From: Pseudobutyrivibrio sp. OR37
GTDB lineage: Bacteria > Bacillota > Clostridia > Lachnospirales > Lachnospiraceae
Direction: 5' to 3'
Length of the DNA: 64,000 nt
Assembly (NCBI RefSeq): GCF_900113655.1
Contig: NZ_FOQF01000005.1
Location: 1-64,000 of the forward strand
Under the pieces are notes generated by a model, which was not told the DNA's origin, searched no databases, and saw only the letters and a program-made list of their open reading frames with translations. Made by a program: the position numbers and the translations under genes. Position 1 is the first letter of the stretch, and every line of letters starts with the position of its first letter. Shown here in pieces: positions 16,823-22,841 of the stretch.

Positions 16823-17081
16823 CAAACACCTCTTCATCATCCCTATAGAATTCTGGCTGATAAATGACACTTATTTTTCCATACTTCTTAGTAATAGCAT
16901 CAATCTTAGCCTCATCACGAGTCTCGTCTGTACAGAAATATAAAACTTCAATGTACTCGTCGTGAGCAGTCTTAGGATTAATATATATCCAAGCACCATA
17001 TATATCTGAGATTTGTTCAAATTTAACTTTCATTCCTACAGAAAGGTCGTCTATCGTTAACTTTTTATTTGATTTCACCAT
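16815..17081 (-). CDS. Hypothetical protein coupled to the retropepsin-like gene
   Basis: An 88-residue acidic cytoplasmic protein; I do not recognise the family. It is predicted mostly beta at the N-terminus (LTIDDLSVGMKVKFEQI) with a short helix (DEAKIDAITKKYGK) and ends in an acidic tail DDEEVFDD. Its last eight bases overlap the start of the protease-like gene, so the two are translationally coupled and probably work together, perhaps as substrate, inhibitor or adaptor. CAGGAGG lies upstream of the ATG. Confidence 0.6.
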   Translation of the reverse strand: MVKSNKKLTIDDLSVGMKVKFEQISDIYGAWIYINPKTAHDEYIEVLYFCTDETRDEAKIDAITKKYGKISVIYQPEFYRDDEEVFDD

Positions 17082-17206
17082 TATTCTACCTCCTGTTCTA
17101 ATAATATATATACATCCATTATGAACTATAATTCACCTAAACATTTGTTTCTATATACATTTTAACATCCGAAAAAGACTGTGTAAACGTGATATTTGAA
17201 CAAAAA

Positions 17207-17245
17207 CAAAACCCGATGTATTCCTCATTATACATATCGGCTTTT
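17207..17245 (-). terminator. Terminator after the broken thioredoxin region
   Basis: AAAGCCGATATGTAT pairs with ATACATCGGGTTTT around a short AT-rich loop on the minus strand, placed immediately after the last stop codon of the region upstream. Confidence 0.7.
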
Positions 17246-17247
17246 AC

Positions 17248-17875
17248 TCAGCATTTGTCTATATCATACAAAGAAACACCGTCTTTGTTGCCGTTGTAAG
17301 TAAGGTCAATAATTCCTGGAAGCTTAACTGTGTATGAGTAAGTATTTGTGAGAGTTAACTTAGTCTCACCATTTTCTAAAACAAATTTTTCTCCGTCTTC
17401 ATAATATGGCTCTGCATCGAAGAATGAAGTCTTTAAAACTTTCATTTGAAATAACGTTTTTATAAGTTGCGCTATTTTCGTCCATTATAGATTTAGCTTT
17501 AGTTGCTGTGTCTTCCTCAGTAAGAATAGCTCTAATACCTTCATCTTTATCTTGTATCGAAACAGCTCCGATAAGCTGAATGTTATCACCTAATTGTGAA
17601 GCGTACTCTTCAAGATTTGGCATTTCTTCAATGCAGTATGGACAATATACTGCCCAGTAGTTAACTATAGTCACGTCATAATCGCTAAAAATAGAATCCG
17701 AGACTGCATTTCCTTCATTATCTATGGTTGAAAATCTGCCATTTTCAACCGTCTCTAGTTCTGCTATTGATTCTGAAGACAAATCTTCACTTGTTTTAAC
17801 AGATGTCTGTCCACACGCGACAAACATTGCTCCAGTGAATCCTATCACACATAATGTCCTAAATAATCTATTCAT
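17248..17875 (-). pseudogene. Thioredoxin-fold lipoprotein, C-terminus replaced or frameshifted
   Basis: From ATG 17875 a 158-residue frame encodes a lipoprotein signal (GFTGAMFVACG, lipobox cysteine) and a TlpA/thioredoxin-type domain with WAVYCPYCIEEMPNL. It stops early at 17399, where the last fold elements and the usual cis-Pro strand are missing. A second frame (17445 to 17248) overlaps it by 47 bp without a ribosome site and encodes a piece of a different-looking protein (EDGEKFVLENGETKLTLTN). The simplest reading is a deletion that joined the thioredoxin gene to the tail of a neighbour, out of frame. The N-terminal part could still be made. Confidence 0.6.
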
Positions 17876-17940
17876 TTATCTACTCCTTTCGGAAACTTAT
17901 TGCTACTTCTTATATAGGACATTACATATTATAAATGTAT

Positions 17941-17975
17941 AAAAAGAGACCTAGATTTCTCTAGATCTCTAAAAA
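17941..17975 (-). terminator. Terminator with GAAA-capped tip
   Basis: Minus-strand stem AGAGATCTAGA/TCTAGGTCTCT closed by GAAA, followed by TTTTTAT. It lies 11 bp after the Ser-rich protein stop. Confidence 0.8.
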
Positions 17976-17985
17976 TAATTTGATA

Positions 17986-19005
17986 TTACTCTTCATCAGA
18001 ATCAGAGCTTGTAGATGACTCTGATATCGAAGATGAGCTTGATGAAGAAGATGAACTTGAATTTGCATTCTTTGCTGCGTAATAAGCTGCGGTCTCCGCT
18101 TCACGTCTTGTTATAAATTCCATATCTGACTGTTTCTTTGCAATTCTAGATTCTAGATCTGAATAAGATTCAGTATTTGTTTTTGTAATCTGCTGATTCT
18201 CTCCCATTGTATAATATGTAACATATTCTTTTCCATCTGAGCCTGTGTGTGCAACGCCAAATTTTTCTCCGACTGCTCCTGTAAAACCTGTTCGTCCAAA
18301 AACTGTACCTTCAGCCATAGTAGACATTCCATGCTCTACAAAGAAATCTGCCCAAGCAGCTCTATTATAATCTGCAATAATAGTCTGCTCTAAAAGACCT
18401 CCCTTAGTAGCGCCATTAAGAGCACTGTCCTGCGCCTGCTTCATTTTTGCTAAATATGTTGCTGGAGTGTTTATAACTGAACTTGTTGCAGTTGCAACAT
18501 TTGTAGCACTTGCGGAATTGCTCACAGAATCTATTGCAGCTAAAACAACTTGCTGAGCAGCTGGGCTCGCTGTTGAAAATGCCTGAGCAGAAGCAATTCT
18601 ATTTTCCTTGATTCCGTAATTTACATAATGGCTAATATAACCATTTAAGTCCTCTCCATAAATAGCAGTTACATCTGCATTTGCTAAAGAATAAAAACTT
18701 ACATTGAATGACACCGAAGCATCTCTACCTTCATAAATACCATTTGTTATATAATGATTAAAAAGGACGCTCTCATCATTGCCAAGCACAGTAACAATAT
18801 CTGGGTATGTCTCAGCATAATATTTTGCATCAAATACTGCCTTAAGGGCAGAAATGGAATCTGATGTAAGTAAAACTTTAGTTGCCTGTGTCTCAGTTGT
18901 TGCAGCTGCAGTTGCCTCAGCTGCCTGTGTTGTAATACCTGTTGTTAATACTGTTGTAGCAACAATAGCTGCCGCTAAAAATGTCTTAATAACGTTCTTC
19001 TTCAT
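17986..19005 (-). CDS. Secreted protein with YPD-type repeats and poly-Ser acidic tail
   Basis: A 339-residue exported protein: signal peptide of ~29 residues ending TTQAAEA, then two related ~40-residue repeats (FDAKYYAETYPDI...YEGRDAS and FYSLANADVTAIYG...KENRIAS) of the kind often found in multiple copies on Lachnospiraceae surface proteins. The middle is Ala/Ser/Thr-rich, followed by a region with GMSTMAEGTVFGRTGFTG, and the end is a run of serines closing in SDSDEE. No anchor is visible. The ribosome site GGAGG is rather far (14 bp). Function unknown. Confidence 0.65.
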   Translation of the reverse strand: MKKNVIKTFLAAAIVATTVLTTGITTQAAEATAAATTETQATKVLLTSDSISALKAVFDAKYYAETYPDIVTVLGNDESVLFNHYITNGIYEGRDASVSFNVSFYSLANADVTAIYGEDLNGYISHYVNYGIKENRIASAQAFSTASPAAQQVVLAAIDSVSNSASATNVATATSSVINTPATYLAKMKQAQDSALNGATKGGLLEQTIIADYNRAAWADFFVEHGMSTMAEGTVFGRTGFTGAVGEKFGVAHTGSDGKEYVTYYTMGENQQITKTNTESYSDLESRIAKKQSDMEFITRREAETAAYYAAKNANSSSSSSSSSSSISESSTSSDSDEE

Positions 19006-19151
19006 AAATCTTTCTTAAACCTCCGAATTAAAATCGTTTAACTCTGTGTTATATAATACCCCCTCATTGCAATTTTCGTCAATCGATATAATGTTACATT
19101 TTGTTAAATATTTGTGAAAAGCCACAGAGTATGTGTATTATCTTTTTATAT

Positions 19152-19184
19152 AAAAATAGAGACCTAAATTTCTCTAGATCTCTG
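19152..19184 (-). terminator. Terminator-like hairpin with GAAA-capped tip (second copy)
   Basis: Minus-strand stem CAGAGATCTAGA/TTTAGGTCTCT around GAAA, followed by ATTTTTAT. It is nearly identical to the hairpin at 17941, so this may be a duplication. Confidence 0.65.
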
Positions 19185-19303
19185 AGAATATATTATAGTT
19201 AGATTTGAATCTTAGAAGATATTGAATGTAAAAAAATCCTACATACCTTGTAAAAGCGAAGCATCTATACTATTTCATATCTTGCCATTCTAGCCAATAG
19301 TTT

Positions 19304-19333
19304 TTTCATTGCTGGGGCTGAAGAGGCTCGAAT
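19304..19333 (-). other. tRNA-Lys 3'-end remnant (candidate att site)
   Basis: TGCTGGGGCTGAAGAGGCTC followed by GAA at 19310-19332 matches the 3' end of the tRNA-Lys gene at 20312-20334 at 21 of 23 positions, in the same orientation. The flanking TTTCATT is also shared. Such copies are left where an integrase recombined at a tRNA 3' end. Confidence 0.6.
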
Positions 19334-19404
19334 TGAAGTCTGGCCTCAAAATATTCTGAAAGAAAAGGTATAGTTTTTAAAGGGTTGTTGCTTTAGGAAA
19401 TTAC

Positions 19405-19430
19405 GAAAAAAAGCCTTCATATGAAGACTA
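19405..19430 (-). terminator. Terminator of the DUF3791/DUF3990 remnant operon
   Basis: Minus-strand AGTCTTCA/TGAAGGCT stem followed by T7. It overlaps the stop codon of the last gene. Confidence 0.7.
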
Positions 19431-19655
19431 TTTTTCAAACAACTCTGGCTCTGTCTCTTTTAATATATCCGCAAGTACCTTGTAGTCTAGATACTGCATT
19501 CCTTCCTTGCCTTGATTTATTTTATTTGAAAGCTTACTACCATAATAGATAGCCATTGCTTTCTCTAGAGAAACATTGTTTTCTTTTGCTATATAAGAAA
19601 TCAATCTCTCTTCCAAGCTTTCCTGGTATACCTGTTCTAATACTTTATCATCCAT
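19428..19655 (-). CDS. Small third protein of a DUF3791/DUF3990-type cassette
   Basis: A 75-residue protein: helical start (EERLISYIAKENN), then SLEKAMAIYYGSKLSNKI and GMQYLDYKVLADILKETEPELFE. Proteins with the pattern YLDYKYLAEDL...EPELF are, to my knowledge, regular neighbours of DUF3990 genes. Its ATG overlaps the stop of the gene before it by one base. The role in the cassette is unknown; an antitoxin- or adaptor-like role is inference. Confidence 0.6.
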   Translation of the reverse strand: MDDKVLEQVYQESLEERLISYIAKENNVSLEKAMAIYYGSKLSNKINQGKEGMQYLDYKVLADILKETEPELFEK

Positions 19656-20020
19656 TATTTAACCTCATATGAAGAACTATAAGCCAAAAGATTATCTATA
19701 GCTTTTTGTGATATAAAAGCTATCTGGTCATAAGTTTCATATACCTTGATTTCTTTCAAAGCTCTATCTCTATCCCAGATGCCTTGATGATACATATCTA
19801 CAACTCTAAAAACCTTATCATCAGCTACTTTTCCAATGATGATATCATATTGTTTGTATTCTTCATTTCCATCTCTACATGAGCATACAAAATCTATCCA
19901 CTCTATCAAATCATCAGGAATTGTTTTTACCTTAAAGGAATCATAATCAGCTTTCAGTTCGTAACAGTTAACTATAGACACATCCTTATTAAAACAATCA
20001 TATTTTAACACCTCTCGCAT
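19655..20020 (-). pseudogene. DUF3990 protein, N-terminally truncated
   Basis: The 121-residue frame matches the C-terminal two thirds of DUF3990 proteins: EWIDFVCSCRDG, YDIIIGKVADDKVFRVVDMY and YDQIAFISQKAIDNLLAY. Full-length members, as I recall them, carry ~50 more N-terminal residues including a His-Gly motif of the ADP-ribosyltransferase-like fold. Here the frame begins inside the end of the DUF3791 gene (23-bp overlap), and family-like sequence starts at SIVNCYELKADYD. A deletion at the gene junction would explain this. The product is probably inactive. Confidence 0.6.
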
Positions 20021-20180
20021 TTAAATAATCTGTAATGTCATCAATAACATAGGACGTGCTTTGAGTATGAATTATATCAAAATGCTTAACTAAATAATTA
20101 TTTATACAATCAACACTACTAAGCATAGTATAAACCTCGGATGGTAGTTTCCCCCACTTATTAGCACAAGCATGAATCAT
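19998..20180 (-). CDS. DUF3791 protein, possibly with mutated start codon
   Basis: At least 60 residues: SEVYTMLSSVDCINNYLVKH and DIIHTQSTSYVIDDITDYLN, matching DUF3791 (the LHTQG...Y...DI pattern). The frame stays open upstream to 20213, where AGGAG lies nine bases before an ATA codon (ATA AAT CAA GAA) followed by FSFVIYMIH, which looks like the family's N-terminus. This suggests that the original ATG became ATA; the annotated internal ATG at 20180 has no ribosome site. First gene of the decayed cassette. Confidence 0.55.
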   Translation of the reverse strand: MIHACANKWGKLPSEVYTMLSSVDCINNYLVKHFDIIHTQSTSYVIDDITDYLNARGVKI

Positions 20181-20277
20181 GTAGATTACAAACGAAAAAG
20201 ATTCTTGATTTATCTATTTAATCTCCTTTGTTAAATTAACTCCTACATAAATAATATAACAGATTCCTACATAAAAG

Positions 20278-20306
20278 AAAAAGCCTTCAGACGAATCTGA
20301 AGGCTT
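20278..20306 (-). terminator. Terminator of the tRNA cluster
   Basis: AAAGCCTTCAGA/TCTGAAGGCTT with loop TTCG on the minus strand, then TTTTTC, eight bases after the tRNA-Lys 3' end. Confidence 0.85.
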
Positions 20307-20314
20307 TCATTTGC

Positions 20315-20387
20315 TGAGGCTGAGGAGGCTCGAACTCCCGACAACCTGATTAAAAGTCAGGTGCTCTACCAACTGAGCTACAACCCC
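20315..20387 (-). tRNA. tRNA-Lys (TTT anticodon)
   Basis: A 73-nt cloverleaf: acceptor GGGGTTG/CAGCCTC, D arm AGCTCAGTTGGTAGAGC, anticodon stem CCTGA/TCAGG with loop CTTTTAA, and T loop GTTCGAGC. CCA is not encoded (GCA follows). Last gene of a six-tRNA minus-strand cluster; its 3' end is duplicated at 19310. Confidence 0.96.
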
Positions 20388-20440
20388 ATATTAAGTTGGT
20401 AAGTTGAGTATTGCCATAATAAAAAGGCATAGACTCGAAA

Positions 20441-20512
20441 CTGGGCTAGCTGGATTCGAACCAGCGAATGCCAGAATCAAAATCTGGTGCCTTACCGCTT
20501 GGCGATAGCCCA
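20441..20512 (-). tRNA. tRNA-Gln (TTG anticodon)
   Basis: Acceptor TGGGCTA/TAGCCCA with discriminator G, anticodon stem CCAGA/TCTGG with loop TTTTGAT, and T loop GGTTCGAATCC. A 72-nt cloverleaf without encoded CCA. Confidence 0.97.
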
Positions 20513-20559
20513 ACAAAGGACTTAAGTGCCCTTATTTAATTCGTTGCTACCGCAACAAG

Positions 20560-20634
20560 GGTGGGTAGAGGGGTTCGAACCCTCGACCTTCGGAACCACA
20601 ATCCGACGCGCTAACCAGCTGTGCCACACCCACC
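20560..20634 (-). tRNA. tRNA-His (GTG anticodon)
   Basis: Acceptor GTGGGTG/TACCCAC with the extra G at -1 opposite C73, the tRNA-His identity pair. Anticodon loop TTGTGGT; T arm GAGGGTTCGAACCCCTC. Confidence 0.97.
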
Positions 20635-20659
20635 ATACTGATAACTTAAAAGTTATAAA

Positions 20660-20733
<74 letters not shown>

Positions 20734-20758
20734 ATATTAACAAATTTTGAAAATAAAG

Positions 20759-20829
20759 AGCGGGTGATGGGAATCGAACCCACGTATTCAGCTTGGAAGG
20801 CTGATGTTCTACCATTGAACCACACCCGC
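20759..20829 (-). tRNA. tRNA-Gly (TCC anticodon)
   Basis: Acceptor GCGGGTG/CACCCGC, discriminator T, anticodon stem CAGC/GCTG with loop CTTCCAA, T arm GTGGGTTCGATTCCCAT. Confidence 0.97.
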
Positions 20830-20848
20830 AAACTAATTATTTCCTAAG

Positions 20849-20923
20849 TCGGGGTGACAGGATTCGAACCTGCGACCCCCTGGTCCCAAACCAGGTGCTC
20901 TAGCCAAACTGAGCCACACCCCG
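20849..20923 (-). tRNA. tRNA-Pro (TGG anticodon)
   Basis: Acceptor CGGGGTG/CACCCCG, anticodon stem CCTGG/CCAGG with loop TTTGGGA, T arm GCAGGTTCGAATCCTGT. First gene of the minus-strand cluster Pro-Gly-Arg-His-Gln-Lys. Upstream (20924-21175) I see only AT-rich sequence and weak hairpins. Confidence 0.97.
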
Positions 20924-21175
20924 ATATCTTTAAGTTTGCTTCGTTCGTTTCTCTCTCGCGAACAAAAAGAAGTATATATTAGAACCCGCCTAATGTCAAC
21001 AACTTTTTCGAAATTTAATTGTTAGAATTTAATAAAAAGTTTCTGATATTCAGACAGATTCTAAATCTAAAAAATTCCCCCAGGCACTGGCATACCTGGA
21101 GGCTGTAAAAGGAGTCTAATAACTTCCCCAAGAAACCCGGTTAGAAACTTAGGGAAAGGAAATAAGCAAATACAA

Positions 21176-21607
21176 TTAAATAGCTGCGAGAGCCTTTCCT
21201 AATGCCTTACATTCTGCCTCTGCAGCCCCATCTGGAGCTTCCTGACAGATAACGCCCTCACCGTTTACTACTGTTGCGCCTGCGGCTGTCATGCGATCAA
21301 CCCATTCGCGCATCCACTGACCGTCTCCCCAGCCATAAGAACCGAAAAGACCGATTGTCTTACCTGAAACAAAGCCCTCTAAATCTGTAACAAAAGGCTC
21401 CATCTCACCTTCCTCGAGCACCTCTGCTCCCATTGCTGGGCATCCTAAAGCAAAAGCCTTAGCAGATTTAAGCTCATCTATTGAAGCGTCGCCAACAAAT
21501 ACAACATTTGCCTCGCCGCCTGCCTCTGTAATACCAGCACCTACAGCATTTGCCATAGCTTCTGTATTACCTGATTGTGACCAAAATACAACATTTACTT
21601 TACTCAT
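21176..21607 (-). CDS. Flavodoxin
   Basis: A 143-residue FMN-binding electron carrier. The phosphate loop VFWSQSGNTEAMA, the ALGCPAMGAEVLEEGEMEPF segment and GLFGSYGWGDGQWMREW (the FMN isoalloxazine loop) are all present at normal spacing. It replaces ferredoxin under iron limitation in many anaerobes. It lies 32 bp after the DUF3793 gene, with AAGGAGAG upstream, and shares its promoter and palindromic site. Confidence 0.95.
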   Translation of the reverse strand: MSKVNVVFWSQSGNTEAMANAVGAGITEAGGEANVVFVGDASIDELKSAKAFALGCPAMGAEVLEEGEMEPFVTDLEGFVSGKTIGLFGSYGWGDGQWMREWVDRMTAAGATVVNGEGVICQEAPDGAAEAECKALGKALAAI

Positions 21608-21639
21608 GACTTTACTCTCCTTGTAGATAGTTTAATAAA

Positions 21640-22254
21640 TCAGACTGCTACCTCTGTAGCACTGTTTGCATAATACGAAACGATGCTTTTAATTGTGCTT
21701 CCTTTCGAAATCATGCGAACCATATCATCTTTAACAATATCAAACTTTTCAAATAACCCCTTAGCTTTAGCTGCATCGAAGTAAACCTTCCAGTAGCCGG
21801 AAACCAGGAAATTATCTCCCCCGTTTTCTATGAAGCCTTCCACGTCATGAAGTGGGTATCCCAAAAACACTCCCATCTCATGAGGAAAATCTTTTCTATC
21901 ATGAACATAAGAATCATAACGCTTTTGAAAATACCTTAAGCAATATCCGAAGGCATCTGTTCTATATCCATATTTGATAAGAAAAGCTCTAACCTCGTCC
22001 TTTGAAAGATAATCCATCAACATGTCCCTATTGAATACTAGAAAGATTACCCGTTTCTTGTCATACACCAGGCGGTAACCCAACAGCCCGGAGTGCCTAA
22101 GCACCAGTCTGACTTTATCCTCTAAATCCCTAGGTACTATGAGAAGATTAGATGGTTTGAGTCCCGCAATTGTAGGTGCGCACTGTAAAACCAGCTGCAG
22201 CTCTATTTTTCGCCTGTCCATGGAACAAATCATCTCGAATACTTCTTCACACAT
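21640..22254 (-). CDS. DUF3793-family protein
   Basis: A 204-residue cytoplasmic protein recognised as DUF3793 from LQLVLQCAPTIAGLKPSNLL, the LRHSGLLGYRLVYDKKRVIF block and HEMGVFLGYPLHDVEGFIEN. The biochemical role is not known. The family is regularly found next to flavodoxin in Clostridia, as here, which suggests a role in flavodoxin use or iron-limitation response (inference). Start ATG has AGAGGAAG five bases upstream. Confidence 0.85.
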   Translation of the reverse strand: MCEEVFEMICSMDRRKIELQLVLQCAPTIAGLKPSNLLIVPRDLEDKVRLVLRHSGLLGYRLVYDKKRVIFLVFNRDMLMDYLSKDEVRAFLIKYGYRTDAFGYCLRYFQKRYDSYVHDRKDFPHEMGVFLGYPLHDVEGFIENGGDNFLVSGYWKVYFDAAKAKGLFEKFDIVKDDMVRMISKGSTIKSIVSYYANSATEVAV

Positions 22255-22272
22255 GTTGACTTCCTCTTTCTA

Positions 22273-22325
22273 AGTTAGCTTTTGCTAACTGTGGTTATGT
22301 TACTCTACCCGAAGTTTGAAGTCAA
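22273..22325 (-). promoter_or_regulatory. Promoter and palindromic operator of DUF3793-flavodoxin
   Basis: Minus-strand TTGACT, 17 bp, TAACAT, followed seven bases later by the perfect inverted repeat AGTTAGCAAAAGCTAACT (22273-22290). The position just after the -10 suits repression. The arms recall DtxR/IdeR-type metal-dependent repressor sites, which would fit iron control of flavodoxin. Confidence 0.65.
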
Positions 22326-22378
22326 TACTTTTTTCACACTTTTTTTCTTAATGATAAATTGTTTCGATAGTGCAGCGC

Positions 22379-22735
22379 TTATTCCAAAATATGGCTCAAG
22401 CCCTGGGCTATGATTGTGACTACGTGTTCATCGGCAAGGCTGTAATATATCTGCTTGCCCTCACGACGGCTTTTTACAAGCTTGTTGGTGCGTAGTATCT
22501 GAAGCTGATGTGATATGGCTGATTGAGTCATATCTAAGGCTTCTGAAAGGTCGCAGACACATAGCTCTGATTCAAATAATGCAAATAAAATTCTAACTCT
22601 TGTGCTATCCCCAAATACCTTGAAAAGCTCTGCAAGATCGTAAAGGGCATCCTCATCCGGAAGCTCATTAAGCACTTTATTAACCAGTTCTGTATGTACG
22701 CACTGTTCATCACAACACTGTGCATGTTTTTCCAT
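22379..22735 (-). CDS. ArsR/CadC-type metal-sensing repressor
   Basis: A 118-residue winged-helix protein: ALYDLAELFKVFGDSTRVRIL, the metal-site helix ELCVCDL, recognition helix MTQSAISHQLQILRTNKLV and wing REGKQIYYSL. ELCVCDL plus N-terminal cysteines (CCDEQC) is the CadC-type arrangement for Cd/Pb/Zn. It lies downstream of the P-type ATPase and probably represses the promoter at 24984 in the absence of metal. TCAGGAGG precedes the start. Confidence 0.92.
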   Translation of the reverse strand: MEKHAQCCDEQCVHTELVNKVLNELPDEDALYDLAELFKVFGDSTRVRILFALFESELCVCDLSEALDMTQSAISHQLQILRTNKLVKSRREGKQIYYSLADEHVVTIIAQGLSHILE

Positions 22736-22757
22736 GTCTACCTCCTGAGTACTTCTC

Positions 22758-22837
22758 GCTTGTTACGCAAACAATAATAAATATTCTTTCGTCGACTGAT
22801 GTCTCCTTCAGAAAATTTATTATTGTTTACTACAAGC
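22758..22837 (+). repeat. Dispersed hairpin element, copy D (divergent)
   Basis: Outer stem GCTTGT/ACAAGC, junction TACGC, inner stem AAACAATAATAAAT/ATTTATTATTGTTT and loop GTCGACTGATGTCTCCTTCAG. The loop closely matches copy E (CTCGACAACATGTCTCGCTT plus AAG). It lies between the ATPase stop and arsR and may end or attenuate the transcript. Confidence 0.65.
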
Positions 22838-22841
22838 TATC

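Larger units (their letters stand above)
19006..19427. other. Gene-free gap with terminator and tRNA remnant
   Basis: About 420 bp with no supportable gene. It contains the promoter area of the Ser-rich protein, a GAAA-capped hairpin at 19152, a 30-bp copy of a tRNA-Lys 3' end at 19304 and a terminator at 19405. It is very AT-rich. Confidence 0.6.
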
